A stretch of DNA of 64,000 nt from Marivivens donghaensis (GTDB taxonomy: Bacteria; Pseudomonadota; Alphaproteobacteria; Rhodobacterales; Rhodobacteraceae): positions 248,001 through 312,000 of the forward strand of contig NZ_JAUFRA010000006.1 of NCBI RefSeq assembly GCF_030410045.1. Direction: 5' to 3'. The notes under the pieces were generated by a model. It saw nothing but the letters and a program-made list of their open reading frames with translations, was not told the DNA's origin and ran no database searches. Position numbers and translations under genes: made by a program. How positions within the stretch are numbered: position 1 is the stretch's first letter; each line of letters starts with the position of its first letter. Positions 1-8,468 of this stretch are shown here, in pieces.

Positions 1-10
1 TTTGGAAACG

Positions 11-37
11 AAAAAGGCCGCCCGTTTCGGGGCGGCC
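11..37 (-). terminator. Rho-independent terminator of the OmpA-type lipoprotein gene
   Basis: An 8-bp perfect GC stem (16-23 with 30-37) with a 6-base loop is followed, on the minus strand, by a run of five T (complement of 11-15). It lies 22 bases past the stop codon of the minus-strand lipoprotein gene, so it most likely ends that transcript. Confidence 0.85.
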
Positions 38-58
38 TCGATCTCTTCTGATGGTGGA

Positions 59-718
59 TCAGTTCGTCGGGATGATGATAATCTCAACACGACGGTTCTG
101 TGCGCGACCCTGCGGTGTCAGGTTGTCCGCGACAGGCTGGTTCTCACCACGGCCTGCGGATTGGATGCGCATCGCTGGAACACCTGCGTTGATCAGGACC
201 GAGGTCACAGCCTGCGCACGGCGCAGCGACAGGTCTTGGTTATAGGCAGCGGAGCCAGTGTTGTCGGTGTGGCCGATAACCTGAACGATGGTGTTTGGAT
301 AGGCATTGATCGACCGTGCAACGGTGTAGAGGTCGTTTTGTAGGCCACCTGTCAGGGTCGCACTGTCGGTCGCAAAGAGGATATCCTGCGGCATGGTGAC
401 GATCAGCTGGTTGCCCGTGTTCACGATGCTGGACTGGTTACCCAGTTGCTGACGCAGTTCAGCTTCCTGAAGGTCGAGCTGACGCCCGCCTACGGCACCA
501 AGGCCACCACCAATAGCAGCGCCAATGATCGCATTGCGGCGGCGCTCTGCGGTATCGTTACCGCCAGTCGACGCACCAAGGAGCGCACCAATACCAGCAC
601 CAACAACCGCACCCGTCTGCGTGTTGCGGTTCGGGTTTGATGGGTCGGTCATTTCACATGCAGCCGTGCCGAAAAGCGCGAAAGCTGCCACAGCGAGCGA
701 AGAACGAGCAAGAATCAT
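59..718 (-). CDS. OmpA-family peptidoglycan-associated lipoprotein
   Basis: 219-residue outer-membrane lipoprotein. The first 20 residues are a lipoprotein signal ending in a lipobox (FGTAAC, modified Cys21). Residues about 36-80 hold glycine-zipper repeats (GAVVGAGIGALLGAS and IIGAAIGGGLGAVGG), as in YiaD and similar proteins. The C-terminal half is an OmpA domain with the peptidoglycan-binding pattern around VIGHTDNTGSAAYNQDLSLRR and the late NRRVEI. The expected role is non-covalent anchoring of the outer membrane to peptidoglycan. It is monocistronic, with its own terminator and a 179-base gap to the divergent nth gene. The glycine-zipper plus OmpA combination is common in Rhodobacterales; the specific role of this copy is not known. 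Confidence 0.9.
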   Translation of the reverse strand: MILARSSLAVAAFALFGTAACEMTDPSNPNRNTQTGAVVGAGIGALLGASTGGNDTAERRRNAIIGAAIGGGLGAVGGRQLDLQEAELRQQLGNQSSIVNTGNQLIVTMPQDILFATDSATLTGGLQNDLYTVARSINAYPNTIVQVIGHTDNTGSAAYNQDLSLRRAQAVTSVLINAGVPAMRIQSAGRGENQPVADNLTPQGRAQNRRVEIIIIPTN

Positions 719-897
719 AAGTCTATCCAGTTTTATTGTACGACGCAGAAGGTTGCGCCTATTGCCCTTTGATATGCCTCAAACGCGATTGATATCCAAT
801 AACGCAACAATAACGGGCAAAATTTCGCCCATTGGATTTTGGTTTATGCGGCAATCCTGTTCTTGCCTGATCGGATTGCGGCGGGCATACCCACGCT

Positions 898-1542
898 ATG
901 GTTAAGCAGCTTGATTATCATACCATCCGCGAGATTTTCACCCGCTTTCAGCAGGCCGAGGCCGAGCCGAAAGGGGAGCTAGATCACGTCAACGCCTATA
1001 CGCTGGTCGTGGCTGTCGCGCTCTCTGCGCAGGCCACCGATAAGGGCGTGAACCGCGCCACTGCCGAATTGTTCAAAATTGCGGATACCCCGCAAAAGAT
1101 GTTGGACCTTGGTGAAGAGGGTTTGATCGAGCACATCAAAACCATCGGCCTGTTCCGCAATAAGGCTAAGAACGTCATCAAACTCAGCCGTATTCTTGTT
1201 GATGATTACGGCGGCGAGGTCCCGAATTCCCGTGCGGCGCTCGAAAGCCTCCCTGGGGTCGGGCGCAAGACGGCGAATGTGGTTTTGAATATGTGGTGGC
1301 AGTATCCAGCGCAGGCTGTTGATACCCACATCTTTCGGTTCGGGAACCGATCGGGCGTGGCCGTGGGTAAGGATGTCGTCGCCGTTGAGCGTGCGATCGA
1401 GGATCACATCCCCGCCGATTTCCAGCTTCACGCTCATCACTGGATGATTTTGCACGGGCGGTATACATGCCTTGCCCGTAACCCGAAATGCGCGACCTGT
1501 GTGATCCGCGATCTCTGTCTGTTTGAGGAAAAGAACCTATGA
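898..1542 (+). CDS. nth: Endonuclease III (DNA glycosylase/AP lyase)
   Basis: 214 residues, the usual length. It removes oxidised pyrimidines from DNA and cuts the abasic site in base excision repair. The helix-hairpin-helix LPGVGRKTANVVLN (118-131) carries the catalytic Lys124, and Asp142 in VDTHIFR is the second catalytic residue. The C-terminal [4Fe-4S] motif C191-x6-C198-x2-C201-x5-C207 is complete. The start at 898 has no clear ribosome binding site but gives the normal N-terminus. The stop overlaps the start of the next kinase gene by ATGA (1539-1542), so the two are probably translated together. Confidence 0.95.
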   Translation: MVKQLDYHTIREIFTRFQQAEAEPKGELDHVNAYTLVVAVALSAQATDKGVNRATAELFKIADTPQKMLDLGEEGLIEHIKTIGLFRNKAKNVIKLSRILVDDYGGEVPNSRAALESLPGVGRKTANVVLNMWWQYPAQAVDTHIFRFGNRSGVAVGKDVVAVERAIEDHIPADFQLHAHHWMILHGRYTCLARNPKCATCVIRDLCLFEEKNL

Positions 1543-2531
1543 AGAAGTTTCAAGTCGTCGGTATCGGCAATGCAATGGTCGACGTGCTGACCCAAGAGAC
1601 CGAAGCGTTTCTGTCCGAGGCGGGCATCGAAAAAGGCATCATGCAGTTGATCGACATGGACCGCGCGGTTGACCTCTACAGCCGTATCGGCGCGGCCAAG
1701 GAAATCTCGGGCGGCTCTGCGGCGAATACGATTGCGGGGATCGCGCACCTTGGTGGGCGGACGGCCTATGTCGGTAAGGTTAAGGACGATCAGCTTGGCG
1801 CGATTTTCGCCCACGACCTGCGGGCGCAGGGTGCGGTCTATGAAACCAAGCTCGCCCCCAAAGACGCAGCCCAAGAAACCGGTCGTTGCATTGTCGTCGT
1901 AACCCCCGATGGTGAGCGGTCGATGAACACTTATCTGGGCGTGACAGAGTTCCTCGAACCGTCCGACATCGACGTTGATATGATGGCCGATGCAGAGTGG
2001 ATTTACCTCGAAGGTTACCGCTTTGACGGACCTGAAAGCCACGCCGCCTTCGCGAAAGCGATCAATGCGTGCAAGGGCCACGGCGGTAAGGTGTCGATTA
2101 CCCTCTCCGACCCGTTCTGCGTTGAACGCCACCGCGATGCGTTCCGTATGATGATCCGCGAAGACGTGGACCTGCTGTTCTGCAACCGCGCTGAAATGCT
2201 GTCGATGTATCAGACCGAGGATTTCGACGCAGCCTTGGCTCAGGCCGCGAAAGAAGTCTCCATCGTCGCCTGCACAGACAGCGATAATGGTGCGCACATC
2301 CTGTCAGGCGGTCAGCGTTGGCATGCGCCTGCGGTTCCGACCCAGATCGTTGACGCGACGGGTGCGGGCGATCTCTTTGCGGGTGCGTTCCTCTGGGGCC
2401 TGACCAACGGTTATGACTTAGAGACCTGTGGCCGTATGGGCTGTGTCGCGGCAAGCGAAGTCATCAGCCATATCGGCGCACGTGCGGAAAGCGACCTGAA
2501 GGCCTTGTTCGCGCAACACGGTCTGATCTGA
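1539..2531 (+). CDS. PfkB-family kinase, probably adenosine kinase
   Basis: 330 residues of the ribokinase/PfkB fold. The N-terminus (VVGIGNAMVDVL) and the GG-containing substrate segment SGGSAANTIAGIAHLGG match the family. The second signature VDATGAGDLFAGAFLWG near residues 269-285 holds the anion hole and catalytic Asp. Alphaproteobacterial proteins with this N-terminus and length are usually called adenosine kinase (adenosine to AMP), but substrate cannot be fixed by motif alone; another nucleoside or sugar is possible. Coupled to nth by a 4-base overlap. Converges with the next PfkB-family gene, which belongs to a different subgroup. Confidence 0.85.
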   Translation: MKKFQVVGIGNAMVDVLTQETEAFLSEAGIEKGIMQLIDMDRAVDLYSRIGAAKEISGGSAANTIAGIAHLGGRTAYVGKVKDDQLGAIFAHDLRAQGAVYETKLAPKDAAQETGRCIVVVTPDGERSMNTYLGVTEFLEPSDIDVDMMADAEWIYLEGYRFDGPESHAAFAKAINACKGHGGKVSITLSDPFCVERHRDAFRMMIREDVDLLFCNRAEMLSMYQTEDFDAALAQAAKEVSIVACTDSDNGAHILSGGQRWHAPAVPTQIVDATGAGDLFAGAFLWGLTNGYDLETCGRMGCVAASEVISHIGARAESDLKALFAQHGLI

Positions 2532-2544
2532 TTTCAATATGGCG

Positions 2545-2570
2545 CTAGAGCGGAGAGGACTCCGTTCTAG
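2545..2570. other. Stem-loop between convergent kinase genes
   Basis: An 11-bp stem (2545-2555 with 2560-2570, one G-U pair) and a 4-base loop begin 14 bases after the adenosine-kinase-like stop and overlap the final codons of the opposite gene. There is no T-run on either side, so it may protect mRNA 3' ends or act as a weak terminator. Confidence 0.4.
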
Positions 2571-3504
2571 CCAAACACTCGGCAAAGTCGTCCCTGCGGC
2601 ATAGCTCTGTTCCTTCGGTCATGCAGGCCGCAGAAGCGGCGGCAGAACCGTGGGCGAGGGCGGTTTGTAGATCGTTGCCCTGTGCCAAAGCCCATGTGAA
2701 ACCACCGACAAAGCTGTCACCCGCGCCGACCTTTGATTTAACGGTCACGTTGACGGCGGGACAGAACCAACGGTTTGTCCCGTCCGAGAGGATGTTGCCA
2801 TCCGCCCCACGCGCGATAATCACAATCTCTGCGGCTCCCTTGGCCACCAGACCAGACGCAAAATCAGCCGTGTCCGTGCGGGTGGTGAGGGGCGTGGCGC
2901 TGTTCTCTTGGGCTTCGACTTGATCCATGCGCAGCACGTGGGGGCGGATGGCGTGACCTTCGGCCAAATGCGACAGGGCCGCGCCTGAGGTGTCGACGAC
3001 AACCTGCACGCCGCGCCCTGCGAGGTCCGCGCAGAGTTGAGAATAGAGCGAGGCCGTAGTTCCTGATGGTCCAGACCCCGACAAAACTACATACCCACCT
3101 TTGGGCGCATTGGCGCAGATGGCCGCGCTGGCGGATGCGACGTCCGCGTCGCTCCAATTCGGGCCGGGCAGCATAAAACGGAACTGGTTGTTGATGGACA
3201 GATCGGTGACGGCGAGGCTCTGCCGTGTGTCGCCGGGTGCGGCGTGGGCAATAATGGGGATGCCAGCCGCGTCCAACAGTCGACGCAGATGCGCGCCTGT
3301 ATCGCCTCCCAAGGCCACAAACGCCGTTGCCTGCCCACCCAGTTGAATAATCGCACGGGCCACGTTGATGCCACCACCACCTGGATCAATCTGCGGATCA
3401 GAGCAGCGCAGTTTGTGCCCCGCCGTGACCTGCGGCGCAGTGGTTGCGATATCCAGCGCGGGGTTGAGCGTGACAGTGAGAATTTCAGGCATCATGGTCG
3501 CCAT
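2545..3504 (-). CDS. 1-phosphofructokinase/PfkB-type hexose-phosphate kinase
   Basis: 319 residues, PfkB family, LacC/FruK/PfkB branch: it starts EILTVTLNPALDIATT, has the DPGGGGINVARAI substrate loop, and ends with KSKVGAGDSFVGGFTWAL (catalytic Asp in GAGD, about residue 262). These enzymes phosphorylate fructose-6-phosphate, fructose-1-phosphate or tagatose-6-phosphate with ATP. No fruAB phosphotransferase genes lie beside it, so a type II 6-phosphofructokinase role is as likely as FruK. Starts at Met1, Met4 or Met5 are all possible; the conserved part begins at Met5. Divergent from gltX. Confidence 0.8.
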   Translation of the reverse strand: MATMMPEILTVTLNPALDIATTAPQVTAGHKLRCSDPQIDPGGGGINVARAIIQLGGQATAFVALGGDTGAHLRRLLDAAGIPIIAHAAPGDTRQSLAVTDLSINNQFRFMLPGPNWSDADVASASAAICANAPKGGYVVLSGSGPSGTTASLYSQLCADLAGRGVQVVVDTSGAALSHLAEGHAIRPHVLRMDQVEAQENSATPLTTRTDTADFASGLVAKGAAEIVIIARGADGNILSDGTNRWFCPAVNVTVKSKVGAGDSFVGGFTWALAQGNDLQTALAHGSAAASAACMTEGTELCRRDDFAECLARTESSPL

Positions 3505-3676
3505 CAGAGCGTTTCGTTAGCCCTAACATAGAGTGCTGTCGGCAACCACGCCACTGACATGCATCAAATGGTCGAAAATTGCGCATCGTTCATGCCAGAC
3601 CACGGGGGCTGAAACCACAGCCGATATGGACAAAAGCGGGCCAATATGAAACAGGCGAGGGGAACAGGAGATACAC

Positions 3677-4999
3677 ATGACCACAACCCGTTTCGCCCCT
3701 TCGCCCACTGGCTGGATGCACATTGGTAACCTGCGCGCTGCGCTGATGAACTTCTGCATTGCCCGACAGCAAGGCGGCACGTTTATCCTGCGGATCGACG
3801 ACACCGATCAGGAACGGTCAAAGCCGGAGTATGTGGACGGTATCTTGGATGCGCTGGCTTGGCTGGGCATCACCTACGACCGCATCGAATATCAGTCCAA
3901 GCGTTTGGAACGCTACGAGGCCGCTAAGGCGCAGCTCATCGAAATGGGCCGCCTCTATGAGTGCTTTGAAACGCCGACCGAACTGGACCTGAAACGTAAA
4001 AAGCAGCTGAACATGGGCAAGCCGCCGGTCTATGACCGTTCGGCGCTGGACCTGTCTGAGGCTGACAAAGACCGTCTGCGCGAAGAGCGTGGCGGGTCGC
4101 ACTGGCGCTTTAAGCTCGACTGGGAGCGCATCGAATGGACCGATGGTATCCTTGGCGATATCTCGATTGATGCGGCATCGGTATCTGACCCCGTTCTGAT
4201 CAAGGAAAGCGGTCAGTTCCTCTATACCCTCGCGTCCGTTGTGGATGATGTCGATATGGGCATCACCAACGTTGTGCGCGGCTCTGACCACGTGACTAAC
4301 ACCGCAACGCAAATCCAGATGATCCGTGCGCTTGGCGGCACGGTTCCGCAGTTCGCCCACCACTCGCTGCTCACGGGTCCGCAAGGCGAGGCTCTGTCGA
4401 AGCGTCTGGGCACGCTGTCGCTCAAAGACCTCAAGGCCAAAGGTATTGAGCCGATGTCCGTGATGAGCCTGATGGCGCGTCTGGGCTCTGCTGATCCGGT
4501 CGAACTGCGTGATACGGTTCAAGAGATCATCGACGGCTTTGAGCTGGGTAAATTCGGCGTTGCGCCGACCAAATTCGATGTCCTCGACCTCGAACCGCTC
4601 ACCGCTCGTATCAATGCTGCAAAACCCTTCGATGCGGTCAAGGACGAGGTTCTAGCACTGGGCGTTCCTGCGCATCTGGCCGAAACCTTCTGGACCGTAG
4701 TTCGTGAGAACATCACCTTTATGAGCGATATGGCGGAATGGTGGACCCTGTTCCGCGATGGCGCACCTGCTTTGGTTGATGACGAAGACCGCGAAATGAT
4801 CGAGACAGCGTTCAGCCTCTTGGGTGAGCCAGCCTACACCGCAGACACATGGGCTGAATGGACCAACGCTGTGAAAGAAGCCACCGGTCGCAAGGGCAAG
4901 GGCCTGTTCATGCCGCTCCGTAAGGCGGTCACCGGTCGCGCTAGCGGTCCAGACATGAGCAACGTCATGCAGCTGATGCAGGTAAAACCGCGCTTCTGA
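3677..4999 (+). CDS. gltX: Glutamate--tRNA ligase
   Basis: 440-residue class I aminoacyl-tRNA synthetase. The HIGH motif appears as PSPTGWMHIGNLR (8-20) and the KMSKS equivalent as LSKRL (about 240-244). The IDDTD motif of GluRS follows the first motif. Length is at the short end for the family, which fits the compact alphaproteobacterial form. The start at 3677 has a good ribosome binding site (AGGAG, 9 bases upstream). Alphaproteobacteria often carry two gltX genes, one able to charge tRNA-Gln for later amidation; which one this is cannot be told from the sequence alone. It ends 7 bases before a convergent MFS gene. Confidence 0.93.
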   Translation: MTTTRFAPSPTGWMHIGNLRAALMNFCIARQQGGTFILRIDDTDQERSKPEYVDGILDALAWLGITYDRIEYQSKRLERYEAAKAQLIEMGRLYECFETPTELDLKRKKQLNMGKPPVYDRSALDLSEADKDRLREERGGSHWRFKLDWERIEWTDGILGDISIDAASVSDPVLIKESGQFLYTLASVVDDVDMGITNVVRGSDHVTNTATQIQMIRALGGTVPQFAHHSLLTGPQGEALSKRLGTLSLKDLKAKGIEPMSVMSLMARLGSADPVELRDTVQEIIDGFELGKFGVAPTKFDVLDLEPLTARINAAKPFDAVKDEVLALGVPAHLAETFWTVVRENITFMSDMAEWWTLFRDGAPALVDDEDREMIETAFSLLGEPAYTADTWAEWTNAVKEATGRKGKGLFMPLRKAVTGRASGPDMSNVMQLMQVKPRF

Positions 5000-5005
5000 T
5001 TGGGT

Positions 5006-6136
5006 TTAGCGGCGGAGCGCTCCTGCCATAGAGAGCGTGACGCCCGCTAAGGCGATCAACAACCACAACGATCCGTTCAGTGATGTGACCTCGGCCACGA
5101 AACCGATCAACGGCGGCCCGATTAGGATGCCGCCGTAGGTCAGGGTGGCCACGCTCGCGATGGCACGGCCTGCGGGCACGTCGGGGTCATTAGCGGCACG
5201 CGAAAACGCCAATGGGATGATCATCGCATAGCCGATGCCAAAAGCGGCAAAGCCGAACAAAGCGACGGGTAGGGACGGTGCCACGAGGACCAGTAGCCCG
5301 CCGATCATCGCGCTGGCTGCCGAAACTCGGGTAGTGTGCACAGGTCCTAATTGAGCGACAAGGATCGGTCCCGCGAGGCGTGTTGCGACCATCAGGGTCG
5401 AAAATACCGTGTACCCCAGCGCGGCTTGAGCCTGATCGACGCCTTTCGCAGCGGTCAGGATGAGTGCCGACCAATCGACCATCGCGCCTTCGCCGATGGC
5501 CGACGACAGACCGACGATCCCCACCATCAACAGCGGGCCTTTGGGCAACGCAAAGAGCGGGCCGTGCTCTGCCGTTCCTGTGACGCTGCTCCACGGGATA
5601 AAAGCGAAAAGTGCGACAAAACCGGTGATCCCCAGACCGCCGAGCCAGAAGTGCAGCGCGACGCTGGCGCCCCAGTTGATCGCAATAAACCCAGAGCCCG
5701 CACCGATCCCCGCGCCGAGCGAAAACGCGGCGTGGAAGCTCGACATGACGGGACGTGCCATGTGCCGCTCAACCTCCGCCGCCCAAGCGTTCATGGCAAC
5801 GTCTTGCCCCCCGTGAGCCATGCCGAACAGGGCAAGGATCGGGGCGAGAACCCAGACGTTAGGGGCGAGAGGCAGACAGAGGAACGCAACGATGTAGAGC
5901 GCACCATAGAGCATCGTTGCATTACGCGCGCCGCGCAGGTCCGCAGTCCGTCCAGCAAGCGGGAAGCCGACAATTGCACCCGCCGCCAAACACAACAGGA
6001 GCAAGCCCAAGTTGGCAGGGGAAAGCGTGAAACGGTCTGCAAAAGCAGGGATACGCGAGGCCCAAAGCCCGAACAGGGCCCCATTAAAGAAAAACACTGA
6101 AGCAACAGCGCGCCAAGGGCCTGAGAGTCGGATCAC
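5006..6136 (-). CDS. MFS transporter (YbjJ-like)
   Basis: 376 residues with about 12 hydrophobic segments and no soluble domain, a major facilitator carrier. The loop GRTADLRGARNATMLYG after the second segment is the MFS motif A region. The overall look is of the YbjJ-like branch, whose substrates are mostly unknown. The GTG start at 6136 is chosen because a strong AGGAG lies 6 bases upstream. Convergent with gltX with almost no gap; no obvious partner genes, so the substrate is not inferred. Confidence 0.8.
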   Translation of the reverse strand: MIRLSGPWRAVASVFFFNGALFGLWASRIPAFADRFTLSPANLGLLLLCLAAGAIVGFPLAGRTADLRGARNATMLYGALYIVAFLCLPLAPNVWVLAPILALFGMAHGGQDVAMNAWAAEVERHMARPVMSSFHAAFSLGAGIGAGSGFIAINWGASVALHFWLGGLGITGFVALFAFIPWSSVTGTAEHGPLFALPKGPLLMVGIVGLSSAIGEGAMVDWSALILTAAKGVDQAQAALGYTVFSTLMVATRLAGPILVAQLGPVHTTRVSAASAMIGGLLVLVAPSLPVALFGFAAFGIGYAMIIPLAFSRAANDPDVPAGRAIASVATLTYGGILIGPPLIGFVAEVTSLNGSLWLLIALAGVTLSMAGALRR

Positions 6137-6193
6137 TTGCGTCTCCTAAAACGATTTCGGAAAATCTAGCCGCGCCGAATGTCCTGCACAATG

Positions 6194-6223
6194 AAAAACG
6201 GCTCACCGCGAGGGCGAGCCGTT
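6194..6223 (-). terminator. Terminator of the copper-chaperone operon
   Basis: An 8-bp stem (6197-6204 with 6216-6223) followed on the minus strand by a short T-run. It lies just past the PCu(A)C gene stop at 6248. Confidence 0.75.
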
Positions 6224-6247
6224 CTTTGATCCAACTGACGCTGTCAA

Positions 6248-6757
6248 TCAGTTGTTCATGTTGCCGTGGCCCATATTGCTGTGGTCCATTTGACCTTGGT
6301 TCATCTGGCCGCCCTGTGGCTGACGTTCGAGGTCGACAGGGATATCGACGGTGATTTCGCCCGCTTCACGGAACACGAGGGTGACGGTGACGGTATCGCC
6401 TTGTTCCATCGCACCCTTGAGGCCCATGAACATCACGTGGTCAGCACCACGTTGCAGAACGTGTTCGCCGCCAGCAGGGATCGGGAAGCCACCTTCGACC
6501 TGACGCATCTTAGCGATGCCGTCTTCCATGATGTGGGTGTGCAGTTCGACCTTTGCCGAAATGTCTGAACGGGCGTCGATGAGTTGGTCATCGGTGTCGC
6601 CTGTGTTGGTGATCACCATGAAGGCAGCGCCAGCCATAGCCGACATGCCAGACGACCGCGCATAGGCGTCGTTAACGGTGATGATGCTCTCAGCCGAAGC
6701 AGCGGTTGCGAAAAGGGTAGCGGCAACCGCTGCCAGTTTAACGGATTTCAAAAACAT
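6248..6757 (-). CDS. Periplasmic copper chaperone PCu(A)C
   Basis: 169 residues: signal peptide (about 1-22, ending in SAE) and a cupredoxin-like PCu(A)C domain. The copper site is visible as Met/His in VELHTHIMEDGIAKMRQVEGG and, 20-odd residues later, HVMFMGLKG. The tail is rich in Met and His (QMDHSNMGHGNMNN), giving extra copper ligands. Such proteins carry Cu(I) in the periplasm and help load the CuA centre of cytochrome oxidase. It follows the 115-residue membrane-anchored gene at 6797 by 39 bases and shares its terminator, so the two are likely one copper-handling operon. Confidence 0.9.
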   Translation of the reverse strand: MFLKSVKLAAVAATLFATAASAESIITVNDAYARSSGMSAMAGAAFMVITNTGDTDDQLIDARSDISAKVELHTHIMEDGIAKMRQVEGGFPIPAGGEHVLQRGADHVMFMGLKGAMEQGDTVTVTLVFREAGEITVDIPVDLERQPQGGQMNQGQMDHSNMGHGNMNN

Positions 6758-6796
6758 TGGTTTGTCCTGTGATGTGTAGATGTATGATGTTGGGGA

Positions 6797-7144
6797 TCAA
6801 ACGATCACAGGCGGTCCTCTGGCCGAGGGTGTTAAGCGCTGCGCTTCGGCTGCATGGATGTCATGGACCGGAAGAAGGGTTAGAGCACGGCCAATGACGA
6901 TCCGCTGAGGCAGATCCGGTGTCGCCAGCGCGACAATCACATTCAGGGCACAGTCTGGACAGATATGACGCGGACCGACGGGTTTCCCATCCGCATCAAC
7001 GGCGACTTCGACAGCGACCTCACCAATACACAACACAGTCGTGCCAACGGCGCCTGTCTGCCCACGCAATATCGCCATTTCCTGCGAGGTGACGGTCACC
7101 AGCAGGGCAAGCGCGATAGCAATGAGCGATCTGAGCCAAACCAT
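6797..7144 (-). CDS. DUF2946-like secreted or membrane-anchored protein
   Basis: 115 residues. A hydrophobic N-terminus (about 5-20) is either a signal peptide or an anchor. The mature part has a CPDC motif preceded by His (HICPDC), and the C-terminus ends in a PP-containing tail (SARGPPVIV), both features seen in DUF2946 proteins that often sit beside copper genes. It is the first gene of a pair with the PCu(A)C chaperone, which supports a metal-related role. Function is not established; the family call rests on the CxxC pair, size and context. Confidence 0.6.
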   Translation of the reverse strand: MVWLRSLIAIALALLVTVTSQEMAILRGQTGAVGTTVLCIGEVAVEVAVDADGKPVGPRHICPDCALNVIVALATPDLPQRIVIGRALTLLPVHDIHAAEAQRLTPSARGPPVIV

Positions 7145-7209
7145 GGGGCAACCATTATCACCGCCGATCAGGCGGGAAAAGGGTCAGCGCGTCGCAGGGA
7201 TTGGAAACG

Positions 7210-7239
7210 AAAAAGCCCAGACAGTGATGTCTGGGCTTT
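7210..7239 (-). terminator. Terminator of rpmB
   Basis: A perfect 12-bp stem (7212-7223 with 7228-7239), a GTGA/TCAC loop of four bases, and a T-run on the minus strand. It begins 23 bases past the rpmB stop. Confidence 0.92.
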
Positions 7240-7262
7240 GACGAATTCGGTAGTCAGTCAGA

Positions 7263-7544
7263 TTAAGCAGATGCTTTAACGACTTCTTTTTTGATTTTGA
7301 GTGCTTCGCTCGACAGCTCGGCGTCTTTCGCCTTGAGGAGGAACGCATCAAAACCACCGCGGTGGTCAACAGTACGCAGCGCAGCGGACGAAATCCGCAG
7401 GCGGAACGAACGGCCCAGTACGTCAGAGATCAGAGTGACGTCCTGAAGGTTCGGCAAGAACCGGCGACGGGTGCGGTTTTTAGCGTGGCTGACGTTGTTG
7501 CCCGACATCGGGCCTTTGCCAGTGAGTTCGCATTTACGCGACAT
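7263..7544 (-). CDS. rpmB: 50S ribosomal protein L28
   Basis: 93 residues, a component of the large ribosomal subunit. The start MSRKCELTGKGPMSGNNVSH is the classic bacterial L28 N-terminus, followed by the basic NRTRRRFLPNLQ segment. The reading frame stays open 35 codons further upstream, but the ATG at 7544 is the true start: it has AAGGA 9 bases upstream and matches the family. Monocistronic with a strong terminator. Confidence 0.96.
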   Translation of the reverse strand: MSRKCELTGKGPMSGNNVSHAKNRTRRRFLPNLQDVTLISDVLGRSFRLRISSAALRTVDHRGGFDAFLLKAKDAELSSEALKIKKEVVKASA

Positions 7545-7670
7545 GGGTATATCCTTATTTATTGGTTCCAGCCACCAGGGCCAGTTTGTTAAACGGGCAA
7601 TAGCCCAACTGGCCCCACACCTCGTGGAACCAGTTATGAGCGCTGACAATAGGTCGATTCCGCGAAACGG

Positions 7671-8468
7671 TCAAGCCTGCAATGATGCTGACCGCTGTTT
7701 TGCCCATGCGGCGGCCTCTGGAAACCTGTCTTTGCCGCGTTGTGACAGTCGGTCGAGGTAGAATGGCACGTCGCGGCGCAATTCGCGATGCATCTTGGTC
7801 AGCACCATCGGGTCAGGCGGATCAGAGAGAAGCGCCCGCACCGTGGCCCCGTACCGACCGCCCCGCGTGATGACTTGGGTCGCTGGGTGTCCGCCGAACG
7901 CCAGCCGTGCAATCCGAAGGGCAGGAAAGATCATCTGGAGCCGCTCTGCGTGCCACAGGTCCAGTCGGTTCATCGGGTCGACCGCGATGATCCCCTTTAG
8001 GGTCGGCACGGCTCTGGGCTCTAGCGCACCGAGCCTCTGGTCATAGTTACCAGCCTCAGCGCGATAGCGTTTGTCGAACGGCACATCGTCAGGATGGATG
8101 GACCATTGGGGCGAAACAGAGAGCACCCGCGTCGCGCCAATCGCGCGAGCAAAGCGGAGGGCACCATAGGCCCCCATCGAAAACCCGACCGCAGCCACAT
8201 CGCGATACGGTTTCGCCACGGCCTCTAATACCCGCTCGGCGGCGGTGGTTTCCGCGTTGATGAACCAATCGTTGACCGACGTGCGGACGGAAATTTGGTC
8301 ATAGCCGCGCCGATCATAGACGTTGATCATATTGGGCGGCTTAAAGCCTGTACGGCCAATTTCGCGGCTGTCAAAGGACACGAGCAGTTTGTCGTGGCCC
8401 CGCGCAAAATGGGTCAGGCGCAAACGGGCGCCATCGAAAATTCGGATGCCTTCGTCGGCCTCAGCCAC
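7671..8468 (-). CDS. Alpha/beta hydrolase-fold protein
   Basis: 265 residues from a GTG start at 8468, which overlaps the end of the meaB-like gene by 8 bases. The frame is open further upstream but that part is antisense-like shadow of meaB. The nucleophile elbow GFSMG (95-99, Ser97) is clear, followed by GALRFARAIGATRVLSVSP, and a late His in FGGHPATQVI is the likely catalytic His. It resembles uncharacterised cytosolic esterase-like proteins of Rhodobacterales. Substrate unknown. The coupling to meaB suggests co-expression but not necessarily a shared pathway. Confidence 0.75.
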   Translation of the reverse strand: MAEADEGIRIFDGARLRLTHFARGHDKLLVSFDSREIGRTGFKPPNMINVYDRRGYDQISVRTSVNDWFINAETTAAERVLEAVAKPYRDVAAVGFSMGAYGALRFARAIGATRVLSVSPQWSIHPDDVPFDKRYRAEAGNYDQRLGALEPRAVPTLKGIIAVDPMNRLDLWHAERLQMIFPALRIARLAFGGHPATQVITRGGRYGATVRALLSDPPDPMVLTKMHRELRRDVPFYLDRLSQRGKDRFPEAAAWAKQRSASLQA

